15,359 nucleotides of DNA from UBA2093 sp049454855 (GCA_049454855.1 JBMUAQ010000043.1:1-15359), one strand, 5' to 3'; shown: positions 7,904 through 14,884, counted from the first letter of the stretch. Notes: generated by a model from the letters alone, not told the origin. Numbers and translations are program-made.

Positions 7904-9544
7904 GTGTCCTCGATCGTCGTCTCCGAGCTCGCCTACGCGCCACCCGGCGCCGAGCAACTGTTCTTCGACGTGTCCTTCACGGTGTCCCCCGGTGAGCACG
8001 CGGTGATCGTGGGTGCCAACGGCGTGGGCAAGTCCACCATCCTGCGCATCCTGTCGGGGGTGCTGGAGGCCGACGACGGTGAGTTCGCGATCGGCGGGTC
8101 GTTCCTGTCGATGACGCAGGACGTCGGGATGTCACGGCCCGACGACACCCTGCGCGAGATGCTGATCGAGGTGGCGCCCGCCGTGCTGCGCACCGCGGGA
8201 CGCGAACTCGTCGCGGCGGAGCGCGCCATGATGTCGGGCGAGGACGACGGCATGCGCTTCGCCGAGGCGCTGTCGGCATGGGGCGACCTCGGCGGCTACG
8301 ACCTCGAGACCAGGTGGGCCGCCAGTGCGCAGCGCAGCGTGAAGACACGTGTGGACGACTTCGCGGTGAGGAAGGTGTCGGAACTGTCGGGCGGCGAGCG
8401 CAAGCGCCTGGTGCTCGACCTGCTGCTCACGAGCGGCGCCGACGTGCTGCTGCTCGACGAGCCCGACAACTACCTCGACATCCCCACGCGGAGGTGGCTC
8501 GAGGAGCAGCTGAACGCGTGCCGCTCCACCGTGCTGATGGTCAGCCACGACCGCGAGATGCTGTCGGCCGTGGCCACGAAGGTGGTCACCGTGGAGGGCT
8601 CGGGCTGCTGGGTGCACGGCGGGCCGTACCGCACGTACGCCGACGCGCGTGCCGCCCGGCAGGAGCAACTGGGTGATGCGCTCAAGCAGTGGAACGACGA
8701 GGAGCGGCGTCTCTTCCACCACATGAAGATCATGAAGCAACGTGCGGCGCAGAACTTCAAGAACGCCACGAAGGCGAACGCCGCCGAGACGAGGTGGGAG
8801 AAGTTCGTGAAGGCCGGCCCTCCCCCGCCACCGGTGCCCGACCAGCAGATCCACGTGCGCTTCCGCGGCGCCGACAGTGCGCGTCGTGTCATCAAGTTCG
8901 GGGGCACCCGCGTGGAGGGCCTCGTGCAGGCGTTCGACGACGAGGTGCACTTCGGCGAGCGCGTGGGCCTCATCGGCCCGAACGGCACGGGGAAGACACA
9001 CCTGCTCGCCGCCGTTCTCGCCGCCACCGCCACGGAGGACCGCTCGATCGCCTTCGGACCTCGCACGAGCGTGGGCATGTTCACACAGGTGCACGACCGG
9101 CCGGAGTTCGCGGGCCGCACCTGCATCGACATCGTGCGCGACCGGCTGGTGGAGGAGGAGCGCAGCATGGCCGCACTCGCGCGCTACGGCCTGCGCAATC
9201 AGGCGCGCCAGGAGTACCAGACTCTCTCGGGCGGCCAGAAGGCGCGCCTCGAGATCCTCATGCTGGAGCTGGCCGGCCACAACGTGCTGCTGCTCGACGA
9301 ACCCACCGACAACCTCGACATCGAGTCGAGCGAGGCTCTGGAGTCCGCACTCGACGGCTTCGAGGGCACGGTGCTCGCCGTCAGCCACGACCGCACGTTC
9401 CTCGCCCGGCTCGACCGGTTCGTGATGGTCACCGACGACGGCAGCGTTCTCGGGGTGCCCGATTACGACCTTGCGCTCGCCGCACTCTCCGACCCCGACG
9501 GGGCGGCGTCGATGCGGCTGGTGAAGACGCTCAGCACACGCTGA
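7904..9544 (+). CDS. ABC-F family ATPase (duplicated nucleotide-binding domains, no membrane domain)
   Basis: A 546-residue soluble protein with two ABC ATPase domains. NBD1: Walker A GANGVGKST (37-45), signature LSGGERKRL (from 161), Walker B VLLLDEPDNYLD (Glu186). NBD2: Walker A GPNGTGKTH (358-366), signature LSGGQKARL (from 441), Walker B VLLLDEPTDNLD (Glu466). Each has the VSHDR H-loop. The linker (about 235-320) is charged and helical (QWNDEERRLFHHMKIMKQRAAQNF), as in ABC-F proteins that act on the ribosome. Family members regulate translation, rescue stalled ribosomes, or protect against ribosome-targeting antibiotics; which role applies here cannot be told. There are no transmembrane segments, so it is not a transporter. 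The GTG at 7904 is the only good start before the conserved N-terminus. Its stop lies 3 nt from the convergent cbiO stop. Confidence 0.92.
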   Translation: MSSIVVSELAYAPPGAEQLFFDVSFTVSPGEHAVIVGANGVGKSTILRILSGVLEADDGEFAIGGSFLSMTQDVGMSRPDDTLREMLIEVAPAVLRTAGRELVAAERAMMSGEDDGMRFAEALSAWGDLGGYDLETRWAASAQRSVKTRVDDFAVRKVSELSGGERKRLVLDLLLTSGADVLLLDEPDNYLDIPTRRWLEEQLNACRSTVLMVSHDREMLSAVATKVVTVEGSGCWVHGGPYRTYADARAARQEQLGDALKQWNDEERRLFHHMKIMKQRAAQNFKNATKANAAETRWEKFVKAGPPPPPVPDQQIHVRFRGADSARRVIKFGGTRVEGLVQAFDDEVHFGERVGLIGPNGTGKTHLLAAVLAATATEDRSIAFGPRTSVGMFTQVHDRPEFAGRTCIDIVRDRLVEEERSMAALARYGLRNQARQEYQTLSGGQKARLEILMLELAGHNVLLLDEPTDNLDIESSEALESALDGFEGTVLAVSHDRTFLARLDRFVMVTDDGSVLGVPDYDLALAALSDPDGAASMRLVKTLSTR

Positions 9545-9547
9545 GGG

Positions 9548-10285
9548 TCAGGAACCGCGCAGCTCGAAGCCGAACGGCAGCTCGAGCCTGTTGGCCTTCA
9601 TCAGTTCCGCGTCGGCGAGGATGTCGCGCGTGGGTCCGTCGGCAACCACGAGGCCGTCCTTCAGGATGACCGAACGCGGGCAGAGCTCGAGCGCGTACGG
9701 CAGGTCATGGGTGACCATGAGCATGGTGACATCCAGCGACTTCACGATGTCGGCGAACTCGCGGCGCGCGGCGGGGTCGAGGTTCGATGACGGCTCGTCC
9801 ATCACGAGGATGTCGGGCTCCATCGACAGAACCGTGGCTGCGGCCACCCTGCGCCGCTGGCCGAACGACAGATGGTGCGGCGGACGGTCGGCGAACTGCG
9901 ACATGCCCACCATGGCGAGGGCATCGTCGACGCGTGCGTCGAGTTCTGCGCCGCGCAGGCCCATGTTCGCGGGCCCGAACGCAACGTCGTCGCGCACCGT
10001 GGGCATGAACAACTGGTCGTCGGGGTCCTGGAAGAGGATGCCCACCTTGCGGCGCACCTCGCGCACGTTCTCCTTCGTGACCGGCAACCCGGACACCGTC
10101 ACCGACCCATGCGCGGGAAGATGGATGCCGTTCAGGTGGAACACGAGCGTGGTCTTGCCGGCGCCGTTCGGCCCGAGCAGCGCGACCCTCTCCCCCGGCT
10201 GGATGTCGAGGTTCACACCGAACAGGGCCTGGTGGCCGTCGGGGTAGACGAACGCGAGGTCGCGCACGGAGAGTGCCGCCGTCAC
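9548..10285 (-). CDS. cbiO: ECF transporter ATPase, nickel/cobalt type (CbiO/NikO)
   Basis: A 245-residue energising ATPase of a group I energy-coupling-factor importer for Ni2+ or Co2+. It shows Walker A GPNGAGKTT (38-46), the Q-loop FQDPDDQLFMPTVRDDVAFGP that marks the CbiO/EcfA family, signature LSFGQRRRV, Walker B ILVMDEPSSNLD and the H-loop THD. The signature reads LSFGQ rather than LSGGQ. It is the last gene of cbiM-cbiN-cbiQ-cbiO. The GTG start at 10285 overlaps the cbiQ stop as GTGA (4 nt), which implies translational coupling. An in-frame GTG at 10297 would add MGAV and deepen the overlap. Its stop is 3 nt from the convergent ABC-F stop, leaving no room for a terminator between them. 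Confidence 0.93.
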   Translation of the reverse strand: MTAALSVRDLAFVYPDGHQALFGVNLDIQPGERVALLGPNGAGKTTLVFHLNGIHLPAHGSVTVSGLPVTKENVREVRRKVGILFQDPDDQLFMPTVRDDVAFGPANMGLRGAELDARVDDALAMVGMSQFADRPPHHLSFGQRRRVAAATVLSMEPDILVMDEPSSNLDPAARREFADIVKSLDVTMLMVTHDLPYALELCPRSVILKDGLVVADGPTRDILADAELMKANRLELPFGFELRGS

Positions 10286-11052
10286 GACAGCACCCACCCG
10301 AGCGAGGTGACTGCGGCGGCCGCCAGGGGGAGTGCGGCCGCCACGAGCCAGTCCGTGCCGCCGGAGACACGCTCCGCGGTGGAGGGCATGGAACCGGTGT
10401 ACCCGCGTGACTGCATCGCCACATACACGCGCTCACCGCGCTCGAAGGACCGGATGAAGAGCGCGCCGGCCGATGTGGCCACGGCTCGCGCCTGCCAGAT
10501 CCACCGCGGGTCGTGGCCGCGCGACTGGCGCGCGATGCGCATGCGCTTCATCTCGTTCGAGATCACCTCGCCGTAGCGCACCATGAAGGAGCAGATCTGC
10601 ACGAGCACCCTCGGCATGCGCAGGCGCTCCAGACCGAGCAGGAGGTCGCGCACGCTCGTGGTGGCGGCCAGCACGGTGGCGGCGGCGACACCGAGCGTGC
10701 CCTTGGCGAGGATGTTCCACGCCGCCCACAGACCGGCCTCCGACAACGAGACGCCGAGGACCGACACCCTCTCCCCCGTGCCGATGACCGGCAGGAAGAA
10801 CGCGAACGCCACGAAAGGGGCCTCCACCACCAGTCGGCGCGCCACGGTGACCGGCGACAGACCGGCCGATGCCGCCACGCCGAGGATCACAGCCCCGTGC
10901 AGCGCGAACGCCCACATCGCCGTGCGCGGCGTGGCCACCACGGCGAACACGAACGCGACGGTCGCGACGATCTTCGCCTCGGCGGGCAGCTCGTGCACCA
11001 CGGAGTGGCCGTGGACGTGCAGTGACCCCGCGTGCCGGTGGCCGGTTCCCAC
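10282..11052 (-). CDS. cbiQ: ECF transporter transmembrane coupling protein (CbiQ/NikQ)
   Basis: A 256-residue integral membrane protein, the T component linking the substrate-binding CbiM to the ATPase CbiO. The N-terminus GHRHAGSLHVHGHSVVHELP is the His-rich lead seen in actinobacterial CbiQ proteins. Hydrophobic segments follow at about 30-90, 105-125 and 235-256. The coupling-helix motif FERGERVYVAMQSRGY (about 202-217) matches the family's paired Arg motifs that seat on the ATPase. The start is GTG at 11052, whose G is the last base of the cbiN stop (TAGTG). There is no separate Shine-Dalgarno site, so translation probably depends on cbiN. It ends in a 4-nt overlap with cbiO. Confidence 0.9.
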   Translation of the reverse strand: MGTGHRHAGSLHVHGHSVVHELPAEAKIVATVAFVFAVVATPRTAMWAFALHGAVILGVAASAGLSPVTVARRLVVEAPFVAFAFFLPVIGTGERVSVLGVSLSEAGLWAAWNILAKGTLGVAAATVLAATTSVRDLLLGLERLRMPRVLVQICSFMVRYGEVISNEMKRMRIARQSRGHDPRWIWQARAVATSAGALFIRSFERGERVYVAMQSRGYTGSMPSTAERVSGGTDWLVAAALPLAAAAVTSLGWVLS

Positions 11053-11393
11053 TAGGCGGCGCTCGTTGCGTGCTGCCGGTCGTCGTCGCGCGGCTTCGCA
11101 CGGCGCACGAGCGCGAACACGCCGTATCCGATGCCCAGGGTGAGCACCGTGCCGATCACGCCGGCGATGCCGGTGGAGAGCCTCTCGTTGTCCACGCCGG
11201 ACGTGGAGTAGTCGGCAAGGGGTGAGTTTGCGGCCGCGTGGTCGGTGACCCCGGTGTCGAGCTTCTTCTCGATGGCCACCTTCTCGAGGCCGTCCGGGCT
11301 GCTGCTCGCGAGCGGTGCAACGAAGAACGCGAGTGCGAGCGCAACGGCCGTGCCTGCGCCGAGGAGAACCCGGTTGGAGACTGTGCTCGGCAT
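11052..11393 (-). CDS. cbiN: PDGLE-domain accessory subunit of the ECF nickel/cobalt transporter (CbiN/NikN type)
   Basis: A 113-residue membrane protein with two helices (about 9-28 and 75-98) flanking an extracytoplasmic loop. The loop starts with SSSPDGLEKVA (30-40), the hallmark PDGLE motif of proteins that complete CbiM/NikM importers. Known CbiN proteins insert their loop into CbiM and are needed for metal loading. The ATG at 11393 lies 2 nt after the cbiM stop and has GGGGGTG five bases upstream. An in-frame GTG at 11399 overlapping the cbiM stop is the alternative. The tail (RRAKPRDDDRQ) is charged and presumably cytoplasmic. Confidence 0.87.
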   Translation of the reverse strand: MPSTVSNRVLLGAGTAVALALAFFVAPLASSSPDGLEKVAIEKKLDTGVTDHAAANSPLADYSTSGVDNERLSTGIAGVIGTVLTLGIGYGVFALVRRAKPRDDDRQHATSAA

Positions 11394-11395
11394 GG

Positions 11396-12082
11396 TCACA
11401 CCCCCACGCTCTCGCGCACGACCACCGGCTGCACCGCGAGGTGCGCGGCACCGTGCACGAGGTCGGGCCGCACGGCAAGGACCGAGCTCACCGCCATGGC
11501 GGTGATGATGCCCTCGCCGATTCCGATGAGTGTGTGCACGCCGAACATCGCCGCAAGCACCGTGCCGAAGGGCGCTGCGTCGTTGCCACCGAACGCGAAC
11601 TGCACCATGAAACCGGCGGCGGCGAGGTTCGGCGCGAGCCCGCCCGCGATGCCGGCGGCGAGAGCAACCGAACCGCGGTTGCGCGGCAGGATGCCGCGCC
11701 CCGCGGCGAACACCGCGTACCCGACGAGCGCGCCAATCACGGCCATGTTCATGATGTTGAGACCGAGCGCCGACAGACCGCCGTCGGCGAACATCAGCGA
11801 CTGCACGATGAGCACCACCGACACGCACAGTGCACCGGCCCACGGGCCCACCAGCACGGCAGCGAGCACACCGCCCATGAGATGGCCGCTGGTGCCGGCG
11901 GCAACAGGGAAGTTCAGCATCTGCGCGGCGAAGATGAACGCCGCCGCGAGGCCGGCGAGCGGGGCGCGCTTCTCGTCGAGGTCGACACCTGCGCGACGCA
12001 CGCACACCGCGATGGCGCCGATGGCGGCTGCTCCGGTCACCGCCGAGGTGCCGGGGCCGATGAATCCGTCGGGAATGTGCAT
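11396..12082 (-). CDS. cbiM: ECF transporter substrate-specific component for nickel/cobalt (CbiM/NikM)
   Basis: A 228-residue multi-helix membrane protein that binds the metal ion. The start is decided by biology: MHIPDGF must be the exact N-terminus because, in the known NikM structure, the terminal amine and His2 are metal ligands, with His67 as a further ligand. Here His2 is present and GTSGHLMGG places a His at residue 67. AAQMLNFPV (53-61) and GGLAPNLAAAG are further family motifs. AAGGAG lies six bases before the ATG at 12082, confirming this start over the longer open frame. It heads the cbiM-cbiN-cbiQ-cbiO operon. Ni2+ and Co2+ versions cannot be separated by these motifs. The Nur-type operator upstream and the absence of a cobalamin riboswitch favour nickel. 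Confidence 0.93.
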   Translation of the reverse strand: MHIPDGFIGPGTSAVTGAAAIGAIAVCVRRAGVDLDEKRAPLAGLAAAFIFAAQMLNFPVAAGTSGHLMGGVLAAVLVGPWAGALCVSVVLIVQSLMFADGGLSALGLNIMNMAVIGALVGYAVFAAGRGILPRNRGSVALAAGIAGGLAPNLAAAGFMVQFAFGGNDAAPFGTVLAAMFGVHTLIGIGEGIITAMAVSSVLAVRPDLVHGAAHLAVQPVVVRESVGV

Positions 12083-12101
12083 GTGCGCTCCTTGGGGGGA
12101 A

Positions 12102-12117
12102 GGCCCGGACCCGGGCC
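12102..12117. promoter_or_regulatory. GC inverted repeat in the cbiM leader
   Basis: GGCCCGG (12102-12108) and CCGGGCC (12111-12117) form a perfect 7-bp inverted repeat with a 2-bp centre. It would fold as a short stable stem in the 5' leader of cbiM, just upstream of its ribosome binding site. Whether it affects translation or mRNA stability is unknown. Confidence 0.35.
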
Positions 12118-12124
12118 CACAGGG

Positions 12125-12153
12125 ACCGTAACCCTGTTGCAATCAGGTTGCAA
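12125..12153 (-). promoter_or_regulatory. Candidate promoter of the cbiMNQO operon
   Basis: On the minus strand TTGCAA (12153-12148) can act as the -35 (four of six matches) and TACGGT (12130-12125, TANNNT) as the -10, with a 17-nt spacer. Transcription would start near 12118, giving a leader of about 36 nt. The -35 hexamer is one half of the Nur-type palindrome, so bound repressor would directly occlude RNA polymerase. Confidence 0.5.
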
Positions 12154-12154
12154 C
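12136..12154. promoter_or_regulatory. Nur-type operator (TTGCAA-N5-TTGCAA)
   Basis: TTGCAA at 12137-12142 and 12148-12153 separated by TCAGG, flanked by G and C so that the 7-bp arms are symmetrical. As I recall it, the nickel-responsive Fur homologue Nur of Streptomyces coelicolor binds tTGCaa-N5-ttGCAA. The match to sequence and spacing is exact. It covers the -35 and part of the spacer of the cbiM promoter and lies about 100 bp upstream of the divergent Fur-family gene, whose product is the likely ligand. It is probably a repressor site for the transporter. Confidence 0.7.
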
Positions 12155-12215
12155 AAGAACCTGGGGGCTCCTATTCCCCCTATAGGGCTTGGGGTTCGGG
12201 GCCGCCCACCAAGTG

Positions 12216-12244
12216 GTTACCGGTGATGGCGGGGTCGTTAGGGT
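12216..12244 (+). promoter_or_regulatory. Candidate promoter of the Fur-family regulator, leaderless
   Basis: TAGGGT (12239-12244, TANNNT) ends 6 nt before the GTG at 12251, so transcription would start on the start codon. GTTACC (12216-12221) at 17 nt is a weak -35. The GGAG directly abutting the GTG is too close to act as a ribosome binding site, which supports leaderless initiation. Upstream, CCCTATAGGG (12178-12187) is a 10-bp palindrome of unknown role. The rest of the 12083-12250 gap is covered by the operator and cbiM promoter. Confidence 0.38.
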
Positions 12245-12250
12245 GCGGAG

Positions 12251-12694
12251 GTGGCCAACCGACCCCCCACCCACCGGCACGCCCACGGGGGTCTCACCGT
12301 GGAGGATGCAGAGGGCCTGCTGCGGGCGATCGGGGGCCGCCTGACATCGGCGAAGAAGCGACTCCTCACCCTGCTCCACGGTGCAGACGAGCCGCTGACC
12401 GCGGACGAGCTCCACGCCTCGCTCGGCGACGTCGACGAGGCCACGGTGTACCGCATGCTGTCCCAGATGGAGGAGGCCGGCGTGATCGTGCACAGCCACC
12501 ACGCCCACGGCCCGTCGGTGTACCGCTGGAGCACGCAGTCCGTGGTGACGGTGGTGTGCGAGTCGTGCGGAGCGACGACCGAGGTGGACTCCTCCCTGCT
12601 CGACCCACTCGTCGACACGCTCGAGTCGGCGCACGCGTTCCACCTGCATGTCGGTCACTTCGCACTCACCGGCCTGTGCCGCGCGTGCCGATGA
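12251..12694 (+). CDS. Fur-family metal-dependent repressor, probably Nur-like (nickel)
   Basis: A 147-residue cytoplasmic repressor. The winged-helix part (about 17-85) has RLTSAKKRLLTLL, LTADELHASLG and the recognition-helix motif DEATVYRMLSQMEEAGVI. The dimerisation part has two CxxC pairs, Cys103/Cys106 (CESCG) and Cys143/Cys146 (CRAC), the structural zinc site of the family. Fur proteins normally carry an HHHxH cluster just before the first CxxC; here that stretch is STQSVVTVVC with no His. Instead there are clusters at 81-86 (HSHHAH), 131-136 (HLHVGH) and an N-terminal HRHAH (8-12). The metal-sensing site is therefore rearranged. The divergent nickel/cobalt transporter and the TTGCAA-N5-TTGCAA operator point to Nur rather than Fur or Zur. 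The stop overlaps the phosphatase start as ATGA. Confidence 0.85.
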   Translation: MANRPPTHRHAHGGLTVEDAEGLLRAIGGRLTSAKKRLLTLLHGADEPLTADELHASLGDVDEATVYRMLSQMEEAGVIVHSHHAHGPSVYRWSTQSVVTVVCESCGATTEVDSSLLDPLVDTLESAHAFHLHVGHFALTGLCRACR

Positions 12695-13218
12695 GCGAAC
12701 CCCGGGCACCGTTCAACACCGACGGCGGCATCCACGAGATCCCGCTCCCTGCCGCGGTGGGCCGGCTGTGGCTGTGCGGAAAGCACCACGTGGCACCCGA
12801 CCCCGATGCGGTGCGGGCGCGCCGCGGCATCGACACCGTCGTGTGCCTGGTGGAGGAGCACGAACTCGCCGGCCGCTACGACGACTACGTGCGCTGGCAG
12901 CGCAGCAATGCCGGCGGTGCCGGCCTGTGGTTCCCGCTGCAGGACATCACCTACCCCCACTTCGATGACGCCATCGGGTTCGTCACCGACGTTGCGTCAC
13001 GCGTCCGCGACTCCTCCAGCCTGCTCGTGCACTGTGCGGCCGGAATCGGCCGGGCGGGCACCACCGCAGTCGCGGTGTGCATGATGCTCGGCATGGAGCG
13101 TTCCGAGGCGCTCGACCATGTGCGCGCGCACCGGCCGATGGCGGGACCGGAGGCGGGCTCGCAGCACGACTTCATCGAGGCACTCGAGGAGCACCTGCGC
13201 GCCGCGCGCGATGAGTGA
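12691..13218 (+). CDS. Dual-specificity / tyrosine-type protein phosphatase
   Basis: A 175-residue cytoplasmic protein with the cysteine-phosphatase P-loop HCAAGIGRAGT (114-124): Cys115 is the expected nucleophile and Arg121 the phosphate-binding Arg. Asp85 in PLQDITYP, 30 residues earlier, is in the position of the general acid of dual-specificity phosphatases. The N-terminal LPAAVGRLWLCGKHH and the C-terminal HRPMAGPEAGSQHDFIEALEEHL complete a typical compact fold. Substrates may be phosphoproteins or small phosphorylated molecules; none can be named. The ATG at 12691 overlaps the stop of the Fur-family gene (ATGA), and no independent Shine-Dalgarno site is seen, so the two are probably translated together. 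It is convergent with the patatin gene, 8 nt apart. Confidence 0.85.
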   Translation: MSEPRAPFNTDGGIHEIPLPAAVGRLWLCGKHHVAPDPDAVRARRGIDTVVCLVEEHELAGRYDDYVRWQRSNAGGAGLWFPLQDITYPHFDDAIGFVTDVASRVRDSSSLLVHCAAGIGRAGTTAVAVCMMLGMERSEALDHVRAHRPMAGPEAGSQHDFIEALEEHLRAARDE

Positions 13219-13226
13219 GAGCCGGC

Positions 13227-14720
13227 TCAGCGGTTGCGGTTGTGGTCGAGGAACGCCTTCGTGTGGCGGCGACCCGACTCGATCATCCACTTGAGGTCAT
13301 CGGCGTTCAGGTTGAACGTGGTGGTGCCGACATAGTCAGTGTTGATGGGGATGGTGCGGGGACGGTCCTCGCTCGTCTGGTTCGAACGGGTGAGGTCGCG
13401 GCTCACCGCCTCCAGCAGGTTCATCGCGAACTCCACGATGTTCTTCGGCGGCCTCGCGGGGAAGCCCACCAGGGCGGTCGTGACGTCGAGCCCGCGGGTC
13501 TCGAGGAAGGCGAGCAGCTCGCCGAACTCCACACGGTCATCGCCGTCAGCGTTCATCCGGCGGAAGATCTCCTCGATGTCGTCGGATCCGAAGATGAGGG
13601 CGGCGTCCTCGGCGGAGAACGAACCGTCGGTCAACGTGGCGCGCAGTTCCTCCAGCGAGATGCGGCCGTCGTTGTCGACGTCGTGCTCGTCGAGCTTCTG
13701 CAGGAACCGCTGGATCGGTCGCTGCAAGTTGTTCTGCATCTCGCGCACGGCCTCCTTCTGTGCGTACTCGCGGGCAGCCTCGGTGTCGGGCCGCTGCGGC
13801 GGCTCGGCGCCGGGCACCAACCAGCTGCGGGTGATGTCGGTCTCCTCCCCCGCGAAGAGCGTGAAACCGAGCGTGCGAGGGTTCGCCGGGCTGAACCTGG
13901 CCGAGCGCGGGTACTGCGCCGATGCGTGCTCGATCGGCTGCAGACGGCGGAGGAACGAGTCGCGGGGGTCCATCGACAGCCACCACCCGTCGAACACGTG
14001 TGTGGGGTTGTTGCAGAGCAGCCCGCCGTCCACGTACATCTCGGCCGTGGTGTCACCCGCCACGCTCTCGCGCAGTGTGCGGAGGCTGATCGGCTGCAGC
14101 AGCACCGGCAGCGACATCGACATGCGCACCGCCACCCGCACCGCCATGTCGGGCGTGGTCTTCACGTGGCAGAACTCGGTCATCATGCGGGTCACATTCG
14201 TCACCGGCACGGCGAGCTCGCGGCCGCAACGCTCGTGCAACTGGGCAAAGGTGACATCGGGGCTGCCGGTGACCTCCTCCAGGATCGAGCCGAGGAACTC
14301 GTACAGGCGCTGGCCCGGGTTCATGCCCTTGCGCCGCGCCGCGCGGAGGAAACCGCCGAGTGCGCCGCCCGAGCCGTCCTTGGCGAGCGACTCGATGTCG
14401 GCGGGGATCCTCTCCTCCATGTAGGCACTCGACACCCCGAGCGCCACGAACATGGCGAACATGCTCCCGATGCTCGTGCCGGTGACACGCCGCACGTTCA
14501 GGGGGTAGATGCCCTCCTCCTCGAGAACCCTCACGGCGCCGATGTAGGCATACCCCTTGGCACCGCCGCCCTCGAACGCCAGGTTCTCGTAGGGGAATGC
14601 GGTGTGACCGGTGCCGTCCGGCGGCACGGGCCGCACCTTCACCGACTCGACCGGCGGCAACGGGGCCGGATCGGCCGTCGCCCACAGCATGATCGAGGTG
14701 TCCTGTGCCTTGCGTGCCAT
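13227..14720 (-). CDS. Patatin-like phospholipase with an inserted EF-hand pair
   Basis: A 497-residue protein. Patatin features: oxyanion loop GGGAKG (51-56), nucleophile Ser83 in GTSIG (81-85), and catalytic Asp231 in VDGGLLCNNP. Patatins use this Ser-Asp dyad to cleave acyl chains from lipids. Between the main fold and its C-terminal helix (TTTFNLNADDLKWMIESGRRHTKAFLDHN, about 465-494) lies an insertion with two EF-hand loops: DVDNDGRISLEE (347-358), a canonical Ca2+ loop, and NADGDDRVEFGE (390-401), which has Asp instead of Gly at position 6. Calcium control of the lipase is inferred. There is no signal peptide or obvious membrane helix. The ATG at 14720 is preferred since upstream codons (to 14867) encode low-complexity non-homologous residues; G-rich stretches precede it (GGGGG 3 nt away, GGGGAG further up). 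The gene is convergent with the phosphatase and divergent from the HU gene. Confidence 0.9.
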   Translation of the reverse strand: MARKAQDTSIMLWATADPAPLPPVESVKVRPVPPDGTGHTAFPYENLAFEGGGAKGYAYIGAVRVLEEEGIYPLNVRRVTGTSIGSMFAMFVALGVSSAYMEERIPADIESLAKDGSGGALGGFLRAARRKGMNPGQRLYEFLGSILEEVTGSPDVTFAQLHERCGRELAVPVTNVTRMMTEFCHVKTTPDMAVRVAVRMSMSLPVLLQPISLRTLRESVAGDTTAEMYVDGGLLCNNPTHVFDGWWLSMDPRDSFLRRLQPIEHASAQYPRSARFSPANPRTLGFTLFAGEETDITRSWLVPGAEPPQRPDTEAAREYAQKEAVREMQNNLQRPIQRFLQKLDEHDVDNDGRISLEELRATLTDGSFSAEDAALIFGSDDIEEIFRRMNADGDDRVEFGELLAFLETRGLDVTTALVGFPARPPKNIVEFAMNLLEAVSRDLTRSNQTSEDRPRTIPINTDYVGTTTFNLNADDLKWMIESGRRHTKAFLDHNRNR

Positions 14721-14805
14721 GTTCCCCCTGCTCCCCTGCGCCGCCCCCGCCGCGCATGTCCACAGTACCCAAGGAGCCCAGCGGGTTCGCACGGCCGGGT
14801 CATGT

Positions 14806-14819
14806 CCCGGGGCCCCGGG
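14806..14819. repeat. 14-bp perfect palindrome in the patatin/HU divergent region
   Basis: CCCGGGGCCCCGGG is a perfect palindrome midway in the 164-bp divergent gap. Its role is unknown; it could be an operator or a GC-rich structure. On the minus strand TACTGT (14767-14762) is a possible -10 for the patatin gene with no good -35. On the plus strand no convincing HU promoter was found; only A/T-richer bases at 14831-14846 stand out. Confidence 0.25.
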
Positions 14820-14884
14820 GCGAGGTGCGCAATTCATTAGGGAAATCCGCGTTCCGTCCGCACCCACGGACTAGACAGGAGCCC

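Noticed and set aside
8132..9388. 418-codon open frame on the minus strand antisense to the ABC-F gene
   Set aside because: It has no domain, is low-complexity His/Arg/Ala, and overlaps a gene with complete ABC motifs.
12083..12250. Cobalamin riboswitch upstream of cbiM
   Set aside because: No B12-box-like conserved core was seen, and the predicted leader is only about 36 nt.
13227..14867. Longer patatin start at 14867
   Set aside because: The extra 49 residues are Arg/Pro/Trp-rich without homology-like features, would run through the 14-bp palindrome, and nearly reach the HU start.
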